Assembly (NCBI GenBank): GCA_031268255.1
Contig: JAIRXO010000169.1
Span: 1-7,479, forward strand
Source of the DNA: Spirochaetaceae bacterium
GTDB lineage: Bacteria; Spirochaetota; Spirochaetia; Treponematales; Breznakiellaceae
Direction: 5' to 3'
Length of the DNA: 7,479 bases
Position numbers and translations under genes: made by a program. Positions within the stretch are counted from its first letter, which is position 1. Each line of letters opens with the position of its first letter. Shown piece by piece: positions 1 to 6,542 of the stretch. The notes under the pieces are model-generated. The model did not search any database. It saw only the letters and a list, made by a program, of their open reading frames with translations, and was not told the origin of the DNA.

Positions 1-1
1 A

Positions 2-124
2 CAGGAACATTTTTTTATTGCCGGACTTGAGAGCCTTCCCCTGTCGGGAATCCTGGACCGCGCCGTGGCCCTGCTCGCCGAGCGTATAACGGCCGGGGGC
101 TTCCCTCCCGCGTCATCCGGCTAA
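2..124 (+). CDS. C-terminal fragment of an unidentified protein (5' end outside the window)
   Basis: An open frame enters from the left edge and ends at TAA 122-124, giving 40 residues that begin QEHFFIAGLESLPLSGILDR and end PPASSG. The codons are rich in G/C at third positions, like the confirmed genes of the window, which supports real coding sequence. The visible part is a hydrophobic/amphipathic stretch (AGLESLPLSGILDRAVALLAERI), probably one helix, followed by a Gly/Pro/Ser-rich tail typical of a protein terminus. I do not recognise the family. No U-tract terminator follows the stop. The next gene starts 138 bases downstream on the same strand behind its own AT-rich leader, so the two need not be one operon. 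Confidence 0.65.
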   Translation, partial: QEHFFIAGLESLPLSGILDRAVALLAERITAGGFPPASSG

Positions 125-128
125 GACC

Positions 129-206
129 GTAATGAATACATTACTATTTATACTCACTGAATGTGTATCATAATGTGTATTGGATGATAAATTAAAGGAA
201 TACAAT
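129..206 (+). promoter_or_regulatory. AT-rich leader with small symmetric elements and a candidate -10 before the lipoprotein gene
   Basis: The sequence between two G/C-rich coding regions switches sharply to AT-rich. It contains a short inverted repeat GTAATG-AATA-CATTAC (129-144), an exact direct repeat AATGTGTAT at 160-168 and 172-180 (12-base period), and a looser inverted pair TATCAT (166-171) / ATGATA (184-189). TACAAT at 201-206 matches a sigma-70 -10 box at five of six positions. The nearest -35-like hexamer, TTGGAT (180-185), is only 15 bases upstream, so the promoter assignment is weak. The symmetric elements could bind a regulator, but nothing here identifies which. Confidence 0.3.
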
Positions 207-262
207 TAAGGCGATTTCAAAGCAGATTTCATCGTGGGCCCGTATATATACGGAGGCTTAAA

Positions 263-1336
263 ATGAGAAACAAAAACGCTGTTGTTCGTACCAGGGGTTT
301 ACCGTCCCGGCAGGCCCGCTGTCCGCTTTCTATCGTGTTCATGGCGCGGCTCCTGGCGCTGGGCCTTGTGTTTTCCGCCTGCGCCTGTTCGCCCAGCGCG
401 GCGCCTGAAAGGATATTGGGGCTCAGTACCGAGACTCCGGTATTCCTGGGTTACCGGGTTCTTTCCGGCGGGATAATGGAATTCAGCTTTTCCCGGCCGG
501 TGTCCCTGAGCTGTATTGATTTTGACCCCCCTCTGGACACTGAACTGCTGGAGGCGGAACTGCTTGACGCGGGTGGGCTTGTCCGGCTGCGCTTCGAACA
601 GGGCCTGCCCGGCGGGAGCAGGGTTTCCGCCGATCTCCTGGTTGCGGACGAAGAAGGCAACACTCTGGAAGTGCTTATTCCGTTCAGAACCAGAAACGAT
701 TCCCTTCCTGTCCTGGTCATCAACGAAATCAGAACAGAATATTCAAATCCCCGCTGTGAATTTATCGAGTTGAAAACATCCACACCGGGGAATCTCGGCG
801 CCCTCAGAGTGATGACGGCGATAGAGGCGGAACCAATCTACGAATTCGAACCTGTGGAAGTCGGGGAGGGGGAGTACATTGTGCTTCATCTCCGCAAAAC
901 AGACAACGCAAGTCTTGACGAGACCGGGGACGATCTTGAAGCGTCGGAAGGGTATGAGGCAAGCGGCGCCAGGGATTTCTGGATTCCCGGAAACACGGAA
1001 CGGCTGCGGAAAACCGACGGCATAGCCTTGGTTGACCAGGACGGGACGGTTCTCGACGGCATTATATTCAGCGAAACATCTTCCGGGTCATGGGCAAAGG
1101 AAAATCTGGCCCGCTTTGCCGGGTTCTTAAACGACGCGGGCGCGTGGAAGCCTTCGGGCGATCCTCCGTGTATAAATCCTTCCGAGGCGTTTTCTTCCCA
1201 GGGGAGTACGGCCACGCAGACCCTGTGCAGGGACGAGCTGGTATCCGACAGCAATGATCCTCACGACTGGTACATAGCCGCCAGAAACCAGGCAACGCCG
1301 GGCAGGGAAAACAGCACAAAACGATACGAACCCTGA
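263..1336 (+). CDS. Lamin-tail domain (LTD) lipoprotein
   Basis: Predicted secreted lipoprotein of 357 residues. A charged N-terminus is followed by a hydrophobic stretch from about residue 22 and the lipobox FSAC, making Cys40 the likely lipidated residue; Cys42 is a less likely alternative. Residues 55-145 look like an Ig-like beta domain of the Big_5 type (an FSFSRPV strand early, then VADEEGNTL and IPFRT near the end). Residues 149-348 resemble a lamin-tail domain: the opening VLVINEIRTEY, CEFIEL at 165-170, and the closing DWYIAARNQATPG, close to the common LTD ending. LTD domains in secreted bacterial proteins are usually attached to nucleases, adhesins or surface proteins; here no catalytic domain is visible, so the role is probably structural or binding. 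ATG263 is preceded by CGGAGG at 251-256 with a 6-base spacer, which supports this start. An internal ATG at 341 would give a shorter signal peptide but has no comparable ribosome-binding site. The gene converges on the thioredoxin gene with a 53-base gap. Confidence 0.8.
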   Translation: MRNKNAVVRTRGLPSRQARCPLSIVFMARLLALGLVFSACACSPSAAPERILGLSTETPVFLGYRVLSGGIMEFSFSRPVSLSCIDFDPPLDTELLEAELLDAGGLVRLRFEQGLPGGSRVSADLLVADEEGNTLEVLIPFRTRNDSLPVLVINEIRTEYSNPRCEFIELKTSTPGNLGALRVMTAIEAEPIYEFEPVEVGEGEYIVLHLRKTDNASLDETGDDLEASEGYEASGARDFWIPGNTERLRKTDGIALVDQDGTVLDGIIFSETSSGSWAKENLARFAGFLNDAGAWKPSGDPPCINPSEAFSSQGSTATQTLCRDELVSDSNDPHDWYIAARNQATPGRENSTKRYEP

Positions 1337-1389
1337 TCCCCGCCGCCGCATCGGTTCACGGCGCCTGAGTCTGGTTTCGGAGCCGGCTC

Positions 1390-1713
1390 TTAAAGGTAGG
1401 GCTTAAAAAGATTCTCCAACTCGTGCTTGGGAAGGGCTCCCGAATGTTGATTGACTATCTGGCCGTCCTTGTACACTACCAGTGTCGGTATGGATGTAAT
1501 GTCATGCTGTTCAGCCAGGGCGGCTTCCTCATCAACATTAACCTTTCCGAGCTTGAGTTTTCCTGAGTATTCGTCTGCTATCTGCTCCAGCATGGGGCTT
1601 ATCATCTTACAGGGTCCGCACCATGCGGCCCAAAAATCCACTAATACCGGAACGGATGAATCTGTAACTTCAACTTTAAAGTTACCTGAATTAACCGTTA
1701 TTCCTGCGCTCAT
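1390..1713 (-). CDS. trxA: Thioredoxin
   Basis: Cytoplasmic thiol-disulfide oxidoreductase of 107 residues, the standard length for a single-domain thioredoxin. The redox motif WCGPC is at residues 31-35, preceded by VLVDFWAA. The conserved cis-proline is in SIPT (Pro76), VDEEA lies at 60-64, and there is a standard C-terminal helix. All hallmark residues are present, so an active enzyme reduced by thioredoxin reductase is expected; no reductase gene is visible here. The start is ATG at 1713-1711, because GAGGAG at 1725-1720 is a good ribosome-binding site six bases upstream. An in-frame TTG at 1731 would place that site inside the coding sequence and is rejected. The gene is divergent from the U32 gene, with 137 bases between the two starts. 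A TTGCAA-N17-TATTTT pair (1759 down to 1731) could be its promoter, but the predicted start of transcription would fall within the ribosome-binding site, so I give this little weight. Confidence 0.95.
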   Translation of the reverse strand: MSAGITVNSGNFKVEVTDSSVPVLVDFWAAWCGPCKMISPMLEQIADEYSGKLKLGKVNVDEEAALAEQHDITSIPTLVVYKDGQIVNQHSGALPKHELENLFKPYL

Positions 1714-1781
1714 GTGTATCTCCTCATTCAAAAATACTATGAAACAGTGATGATTGCAAGGCTTTGAGGGAAAGGGATGCC

Positions 1782-1810
1782 TTCCCGGACACGGAATTAT
1801 GCGATATAAT
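1782..1810 (+). promoter_or_regulatory. Candidate sigma-70 promoter of the U32-family gene
   Basis: A perfect TATAAT lies at 1805-1810, with TG at 1800-1801 just upstream (close to, but not exactly at, the extended -10 position). The hexamer at a 17-base spacing, TTCCCG (1782-1787), is a poor -35. Transcription would begin near 1817, leaving a leader of about 34 bases before ATG1851, a normal length. Confidence 0.5.
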
Positions 1811-1850
1811 TAAGCCATGTATCTACAATTGGCCGGGGCCGGGAGAACTT

Positions 1851-3971
1851 ATGTCTAAAATAGAACTATTGGCGCCCGCGGGCTCTCCTGAGGCGCTGGA
1901 CGCGGCCATAGGCGAAGGCGCGGATGCCGTATATCTGGGCTTAAAAAATTTTAACGCCCGCATGAGAACTTCCAATTTTGCCTATTCCCAGTTTGAAGGG
2001 GCGGTACGCAGCCTGCACCGCATGGGGAAAAAAATCTATGTAACGGTGAATACGGTATTTGAACAGCGCGAAGGGGACAGGATTTTTCAATTTTTAAAGT
2101 ACCTTGCCGCGGTGGGGCCTGACGCCATTATTGTTCAGGATTTCGGCGTTGCCTGCCTGGTCAAGGAACATTTTCCTTCACTTAAACTCCACGCGTCAAC
2201 CCAGATGAACATTGCCTCTGCCAAGGGGGTAAACCTGCTTTCCAAACAGGGCTTTTCGCGGGTGGTCCTTGCCCGCGAGCTTTCCCTGGACGAAATACGG
2301 GCTATCAGGCAGGAAACCAATATGGCGCTGGAGGTCTTTGTCCACGGGGCGCTTTGTGTCTCCGCTTCGGGGCTCTGTCTTTTCTCCAGTTTTTTGGGGG
2401 GAAAATCGGCGAACCGGGGTATGTGTACCCAGGCATGCCGGCGGCTTTATCATCAGCAGGCGGAAAAGGGTTACTATTTCAGCCCAGCCGACTTACAGCT
2501 TCTTGAGAACATTCCCGACCTGGCCGGAGCGGGGGTCAATGCTTTCAAGATTGAAGGGAGGATGAAGAGCGCCGGCTATGTGGGGACTGTAGTATCGGCC
2601 TACCGCAGGGTCATTGACGGCCTTGACGGAGACCGGGAGGCGGCGCTTGCCGGGGGACTTTCAAAATTAAAAAAAGATTTTGCCCGGGAAAAAACGACTT
2701 TCTATTTTTACCAAAACAATCCTTCCGCCTGGCTCAACGCTGAACAGGACGGAGGCACCGGCATAAGCCTCGGTCCCCTGCTCAAGGTTACCGGAAGCGG
2801 CGACGGGCGGCGGGGGCTGCTTGCCGCGCGTTCCGGCCAGGAACAGGATACGGTCCGGGAACAGGATGCGGTTATAGAGGAAGGGGATACCATACGGCTC
2901 CACAGGGCCGATGATTCGGACCGCGTGTCCCACCGGGTAACGTATTTGCGCGAAGATGCATCAGGGGGCTTGTGGGTTTCCATTCCCGACGGCTTTGAGG
3001 CGGGCGACTCAGTCTACCTTATCAGCCTTAAAGCCGGGTCAAGGCGTTACGCCCAAGTGCTGCCCAGGGACCTCGCGCCTTTCCGCCGTCAGCCGGGCAG
3101 GGACAGGGCCCCGCCCTGCGACCTGGCCCCCTCAGGCGGCAAAGGGCCTTTCCCCGAAGGGCTTTACGCCGCTGTTGACGCGGTCGAGGATCTGTTTGTC
3201 CTTCAGTCCCGCAGACCTGCCAGGGTTATCCTGGGCTACAGCCCGAAAACCGCTTCCGCCCTGTTAAAAAAGGCGGGGCCGTCCATGCGGGGAGCCGGAA
3301 GCCCCCTGCCCTTTAATCCGGGCGAAATCATCATTGACCTTGATCCGTATTTTCCCCAGAGCATGGACGGCGATTACGCGCGGGATATTATTCCCCTTGT
3401 AGAGGCGGGGTACAGGGCCTTTATAGTAAACAACCCCGGCCACCTGGCCTGTTTCAGGGGCTTGCGCGTAACGCTTGTCGCCGGACCCTGCCTGTATACC
3501 TTTAACCGCTGGGCCCAGCGTTTTCTTTCCGGCCTTGGCCTTGATTATTTTGTGTCCCCCCTGGAAAACAACCGCCAGAATCTCGAAAAAACCGTCGCGG
3601 AAAACCGCCGGCGGAGTGTTTTTGTTCCTGTCTTTGCCTGGCCCGCCCTGTTCAGGATACGGTCGGATCTGAGTTCCATCTATACCTTCGGTAATTTTGA
3701 GGATAACAAGGGCGGCGGCTTTGAACTCCTTACGCGGGGAGAAGGGAGTATCGTGATTCCCGGACAGCCTTTCTCCCTGGTTGATAAAATTCCCTTCCTT
3801 GAGGCAAGCGGCTTTAAGCGGTTCATTCTGGATTTCCGCTACAGGCAGCTCCGCAAAAAGGATTACCGGGACATCATGGACGCCCTGATGAATCAGCGCC
3901 CCCTTCCCAACGTGAGCCGCTTTAACTGGAAAGACGGGTTCTACTCGCCGGACGAGGCTCTGCGGGTGTAA
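1851..3971 (+). CDS. Peptidase U32 family protein (RlhA/TrhP-like Fe-S RNA hydroxylation enzyme)
   Basis: A 706-residue member of the U32 family. Despite the historical 'peptidase/collagenase' label, characterised relatives such as E. coli RlhA (YdcP) and TrhP (YegQ) are Fe-S proteins needed for prephenate-dependent hydroxylation of 23S rRNA or tRNA. The N-terminus reads MSKIELLAPAGSPEALDAAI, with GADAVYLG at 23-30, as in this family. The U32 signature runs over residues 161-180 (EVFVHGALC, then GLC, then SS), with Cys169 and Cys176; MCTQACR adds Cys192 and Cys196, completing a likely four-cysteine cluster ligand set. FKIEGRMKS (232-240) is another conserved block. The length fits the long RlhA-type branch better than short U32 proteins. 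Residues 331-342 carry a small duplication, and 405-435 are Pro/Arg-rich, probably a linker. ATG1851 is chosen because GGGAG at 1841-1845 is 5 bases upstream; the longer frame from TTG1764 adds 29 non-family residues. The exact substrate cannot be told from sequence. Confidence 0.88.
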   Translation: MSKIELLAPAGSPEALDAAIGEGADAVYLGLKNFNARMRTSNFAYSQFEGAVRSLHRMGKKIYVTVNTVFEQREGDRIFQFLKYLAAVGPDAIIVQDFGVACLVKEHFPSLKLHASTQMNIASAKGVNLLSKQGFSRVVLARELSLDEIRAIRQETNMALEVFVHGALCVSASGLCLFSSFLGGKSANRGMCTQACRRLYHQQAEKGYYFSPADLQLLENIPDLAGAGVNAFKIEGRMKSAGYVGTVVSAYRRVIDGLDGDREAALAGGLSKLKKDFAREKTTFYFYQNNPSAWLNAEQDGGTGISLGPLLKVTGSGDGRRGLLAARSGQEQDTVREQDAVIEEGDTIRLHRADDSDRVSHRVTYLREDASGGLWVSIPDGFEAGDSVYLISLKAGSRRYAQVLPRDLAPFRRQPGRDRAPPCDLAPSGGKGPFPEGLYAAVDAVEDLFVLQSRRPARVILGYSPKTASALLKKAGPSMRGAGSPLPFNPGEIIIDLDPYFPQSMDGDYARDIIPLVEAGYRAFIVNNPGHLACFRGLRVTLVAGPCLYTFNRWAQRFLSGLGLDYFVSPLENNRQNLEKTVAENRRRSVFVPVFAWPALFRIRSDLSSIYTFGNFEDNKGGGFELLTRGEGSIVIPGQPFSLVDKIPFLEASGFKRFILDFRYRQLRKKDYRDIMDALMNQRPLPNVSRFNWKDGFYSPDEALRV
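2841..2876 (+). repeat. Imperfect 18-bp tandem duplication inside the U32 gene
   Basis: Two adjacent 18-base units, each starting GAACAGGAT (2841-2858 and 2859-2876), encode EQDTVR and EQDAVI. The unit keeps the reading frame and lies between the conserved N-terminal catalytic part and the C-terminal part, where an insertion is likely to be tolerated. It reads as a recent local slippage duplication. Confidence 0.6.
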
Positions 3972-3987
3972 TCCTCATGGCCAGGGG

Positions 3988-4016
3988 AACTGCCGCGCCG
4001 GTATGGCGCGGCAGTT
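3988..4016. terminator. Perfect 12-bp hairpin between convergent genes, possible bidirectional terminator
   Basis: AACTGCCGCGCC (3988-3999), a five-base loop GGTAT, and GGCGCGGCAGTT (4005-4016) pair without mismatch. The hairpin lies 16 bases after the U32 stop and 14 bases beyond the ssb stop on the other strand, exactly where a shared terminator of two convergent genes is expected. Neither side has the run of T that a classical intrinsic terminator needs. It may therefore act through its very stable G/C stem, work with a protein factor, or only protect the 3' ends of mRNAs. Confidence 0.6.
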
Positions 4017-4030
4017 GATCCTCGCTCTCC

Positions 4031-4543
4031 CTAAAAGGTCAGCACGGCGTCCTCGGGAACCGCTTCAAGTTCGGCAACGGGTTCCTCCGCAAACCCTCCG
4101 GGCGGGAACGTACCGGGCGGGAACCCTCCAGGCGGGAACCCTCCAGGCGGGAACGCGCCGGACGGGAGAGCCTCCGCGGCGTGATTCGCTTCGAAACTTT
4201 TTCCGCCTTCCTTTTTAAAGTCGGGCCGCCATTCCACATGTTCGGCCACTATGGCAACCCTCGAATGGGATTTGCCGTCAGGCCCGGTCCAGCGGTCCTG
4301 CTTGAGCCTCCCTACTACCCGCACGCCCCGGCCTTTACGGCCCAAATTATTGCAACTCTCAGCGAGCTTGGACCATGTTTCAACATCGAAGAACCCTACT
4401 TCCTTTTCCAGTTCGGTATCCTGCCTGTAATAGCGGTTGGACGCCAGGGTAAAAGTACAAAGGGGAGTCCCCCTGGCGGTAACGCGGAAAGTTGGGTCTT
4501 TGACCAGATTCCCTTCAATTAAAATAGAATTGAGGTTATTCAT
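4031..4543 (-). CDS. ssb: Single-stranded DNA-binding protein with FPPGG repeats
   Basis: Binds and protects single-stranded DNA during replication, recombination and repair. Residues 1-108 form the OB fold: MNNLNSILIEGNLVKDP opening, FTLASNRYYR (31-40), FFDVETWSKLAE (51-62), GRGVRVVGRLKQDRW (71-85) and the closing AEHVEWRP (100-107). A flexible tail follows, with five pentapeptide units at residues 126-150 (LPSGA, FPPGG, FPPGG, FPPGT, FPPGG), then an acidic end EEPVAELEAVPEDAVLTF. Bacterial Ssb proteins normally end in an acidic tip such as DDDIPF that recruits partner proteins. Here the final Phe and some acidic residues are kept, but the Ile-Pro pair is replaced by Leu-Thr. Total length of 170 is typical. 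ATG4543 is preceded by GGAGG at 4552-4548 with a short 4-base spacer. It lies 70 bases downstream of the 642-codon gene on the same strand and is not flanked by rpsF or rpsR, its usual neighbours in many bacteria. Confidence 0.93.
   Translation of the reverse strand: MNNLNSILIEGNLVKDPTFRVTARGTPLCTFTLASNRYYRQDTELEKEVGFFDVETWSKLAESCNNLGRKGRGVRVVGRLKQDRWTGPDGKSHSRVAIVAEHVEWRPDFKKEGGKSFEANHAAEALPSGAFPPGGFPPGGFPPGTFPPGGFAEEPVAELEAVPEDAVLTF
4094..4168 (-). repeat. Five-copy 15-bp in-frame tandem repeat in ssb
   Basis: Five consecutive 15-base units (4094, 4109, 4124, 4139, 4154) share a core close to CCGGGCGGGAA on the plus strand. Units three and four are identical (CCCTCCAGGCGGGAA). They encode the pentapeptide repeats of the Ssb tail. 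The period is a multiple of three, so gain or loss of units would lengthen or shorten the linker without breaking the frame. Confidence 0.9.
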
Positions 4544-4578
4544 ACTGCCTCCAGTAAGTGTATTGATCCCGCGCGGAA

Positions 4579-4591
4579 TCTATACACTATA
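4579..4591 (-). promoter_or_regulatory. Two overlapping -10-like hexamers upstream of ssb
   Basis: On the minus strand the 70-base gap between the 642-codon gene and ssb contains GTATAG twice in a 7-base period, giving TATAGT (4591-4586) and TATAGA (4584-4579) as possible -10 boxes. No convincing -35 hexamer sits 16-18 bases upstream of either. An independent ssb promoter is possible, but read-through from the upstream gene is equally likely. Confidence 0.3.
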
Positions 4592-4613
4592 CGGGCTGGC
4601 CGTGGACTCTGCT

Positions 4614-6542
4614 TCAGCTTCGGCCTGAAAATTTTATATTCAAAATATTTTTTACCATATAAAGTTGAATATACAGCTTGAGCGAATCCTGGGCGCTGAG
4701 TTGGGACAGGGTGGGGGTGTCCATGATAATCTTGTCGGCCATCCGGGAAAAAGAAGCCTCGGTCAGCACCGCGTTGGGCTGTATGCGCAGGGTATGCCTG
4801 AGCCGGTCCCGTATCAGGGAATGAATGTCCTCGGTCAGGTTCTTTTTTGCCTGTTTGCCCAGGAGCCGGTTCCAGCGGTCATGGAGCAGCGCGAGGTAGG
4901 AGTCCAGGGTATAGCCGTCGGGAATAAGGGAATCCCGGAGTTCCTGGGCGGCTGCCCTGAGCCGGTGCTGCTGGAGATCGCTCTGTTTGGCCGGAAGCAG
5001 GTCCTCTTCCCCGGCATCCTGTTCTTTTTGCCGGCGCCTTTTTTTAAGGTTCCGCTGTTTGCCCCAGTTCTTAAAAAACGCGATAATTTCGCTGATGATG
5101 GGTACGGTATACCAGAAGGGGAGCAGCATCCTGGTATCGGTGAGAATATCCTTCCGCCGTATAAGCAGGAGGCTGGCAAGCGGTATGAGTACCCCGTCAA
5201 TGTAGATTCTGCTGGATTCGGGTATGCCCCCCTGGACCTTTTCGAGTTCGCAGTACGCGAGGTAGAGTTTCTGGTCCCCAAGCACCGCGCCCAGAGTCGG
5301 AGCCAGTTCATAAAGGTACTTCTGGAGAAGTTTTTCGAATTCCTCATCGTTATCCATGGCGTATTCGTTTTGGTACTGTTTGAGGAGCCTGAGCCAGCGT
5401 TTGGATATGGCCCGCCGTATGCGGACCCTGGCATCGGCGAGGAGCCGGGCGCAGAGGGGGAGCATCCTGATTTTTTTGACAAACCAGCGTTCGTCCTGAA
5501 GGCCGTGGACGATGAGCATTTCAGGAAGCTCGTCCTCCTTTGCCTCGGTTGTTTTGGTTTTGAGGTAATGCTCCAGGGCCTCCTGGCTGTACTGGCCCAG
5601 CAGGGGAATACCCTTGTGGTCAACAAACTTGATAATGTCGTCAAGGGTATAGAGGAAAGGAGGCTTGCCAAGCTGAAGTTCAAGATTTTTAAGGGCAAGC
5701 TCCTGCTCCTTCTTCCGTACCGCGATTCCCTTGTAGTAATTGTTGAACACCTCGATGATGTATACAGATTGAAGGGCTCCGGTCTCGGCGGGCAAAGGTT
5801 CTTTTTTCTGATTTATATCGTGTTTCAGAAGATTGTTGAAATAGGCCCAGAAGAGGAAGATGAATTCGCCGCTGTCCCGCATGATGCGCAGGGCCTCAAA
5901 AGGCTTGACCACGATTTGGTTAAGGGCCTCCCGGAGCTGGGTTTCCTTGCCCTGGAAGGCCGGAATGAGCTTATGCAGGAAGTACTCCTTGTTGTTATGG
6001 GAACGCATAAGATTTCTGATTTTGAGGATAGCCGCTTCCATGAGCGGGCTGGGAATCATGTTGGCCAGCACCAGAGTATTCCCCAGGTTTCCCGGAAAAA
6101 TCAGCTTGATAATGGGAAGTATGCTCTCCTGGGGCTGTTCTATATATGAGGGAAAATCAAATTCAACACTTACCGGGCGTATACGGCTCTGGGGAAAAGG
6201 AACCTGGAAGGAATTTTCATCATAAAAGGGAAGGTCGGCCTGGGCGTCAAGGTTCTGCCAGGACTGCTGGACAAGTTCAACATAAAAATGAAGGAGCAGT
6301 ATACGGCTGCTTCCGTCCAAGTCGATAATCTGGCAATGGCCGTCCTCAACCAGGGGGGTAAGGTCTTCCCATACCTTGAGGGCCGTATCATCAACCCAGC
6401 GCGTCCATTCAGGATGATCGCCCACATTCCGTTTGGCGGTTTTGCCCAGAACATCGATAAAAGAATCAATAGCCACATAGGGCGAATGATTCTTGTTTGC
6501 GTAGGACCTTAAAATGGGGTATAAATCAGTATTCTGGGCCAT
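4614..6542 (-). CDS. Conserved-looking protein of unknown function, 642 residues
   Basis: I do not recognise this protein. It is a long, mostly helical, charged polypeptide without a signal peptide or a nucleotide-binding P-loop. It begins MAQNTDLYPILRSYANKNHS. There is a predicted helical, charge-rich segment at about 265-290 (NNYYKGIAVRKKEQELALKN), a basic helical block at 366-390 (RLLADARVRIRRAISKRW), and a very basic linker (KKRRRQKEQ, about 500-508) just before an acidic patch (DAGEEDLL). Hydrophobic stretches at 446-462 (IYIDGVLIPLASLLLIR) and 472-492 (MLLPFWYTVPIISEIIAFF) could be buried helices or a membrane-associated hairpin; they are short and interrupted by charges, so I would call it cytoplasmic or peripheral. 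G/C-rich third positions and a single uninterrupted frame support it as the real gene against a long opposite-strand frame. ATG6542 has no Shine-Dalgarno sequence; the promoter position suggests a leaderless mRNA. It probably shares a transcript with ssb. Confidence 0.8.
   Translation of the reverse strand: MAQNTDLYPILRSYANKNHSPYVAIDSFIDVLGKTAKRNVGDHPEWTRWVDDTALKVWEDLTPLVEDGHCQIIDLDGSSRILLLHFYVELVQQSWQNLDAQADLPFYDENSFQVPFPQSRIRPVSVEFDFPSYIEQPQESILPIIKLIFPGNLGNTLVLANMIPSPLMEAAILKIRNLMRSHNNKEYFLHKLIPAFQGKETQLREALNQIVVKPFEALRIMRDSGEFIFLFWAYFNNLLKHDINQKKEPLPAETGALQSVYIIEVFNNYYKGIAVRKKEQELALKNLELQLGKPPFLYTLDDIIKFVDHKGIPLLGQYSQEALEHYLKTKTTEAKEDELPEMLIVHGLQDERWFVKKIRMLPLCARLLADARVRIRRAISKRWLRLLKQYQNEYAMDNDEEFEKLLQKYLYELAPTLGAVLGDQKLYLAYCELEKVQGGIPESSRIYIDGVLIPLASLLLIRRKDILTDTRMLLPFWYTVPIISEIIAFFKNWGKQRNLKKRRRQKEQDAGEEDLLPAKQSDLQQHRLRAAAQELRDSLIPDGYTLDSYLALLHDRWNRLLGKQAKKNLTEDIHSLIRDRLRHTLRIQPNAVLTEASFSRMADKIIMDTPTLSQLSAQDSLKLYIQLYMVKNILNIKFSGRS

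Noticed and set aside
451..783. A 110-codon minus-strand open frame inside the lipoprotein gene
   Set aside because: It is a Ser/Arg-rich shadow of the plus-strand gene with no recognisable features.
1341..1389. Possible hairpins (CGCCG/CGGCG, and palindrome GAGCCGGCTC at 1380-1389) between the lipoprotein and thioredoxin genes
   Set aside because: The first stem is only 5 bp with a 13-base loop, the second has no room for a loop, and there is no T-run; not enough to call a terminator.
1714..1731. Upstream TTG start extending thioredoxin by six residues
   Set aside because: It would encode the GAGGAG ribosome-binding site as Glu-Glu; ATG1713 gives the standard length.
1764..1850. Upstream TTG start extending the U32 protein by 29 residues
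   Set aside because: The added residues do not resemble the family N-terminus, the predicted TATAAT promoter lies inside this stretch, and ATG1851 has a well-placed GGGAG.
4094..4168. Tandem repeats considered as a CRISPR-like array or intergenic element
   Set aside because: Units are 15 bp without spacers and lie in frame inside the ssb coding region.
4665..6149. A 494-codon plus-strand open frame opposite the 642-codon gene
   Set aside because: It lies entirely within the reverse strand of a longer frame, its product is an unnatural Gly/Leu/Phe/Glu-rich sequence with no family features, and no ribosome-binding site was seen. It is explained by the G/C-rich codon structure of the minus-strand gene.
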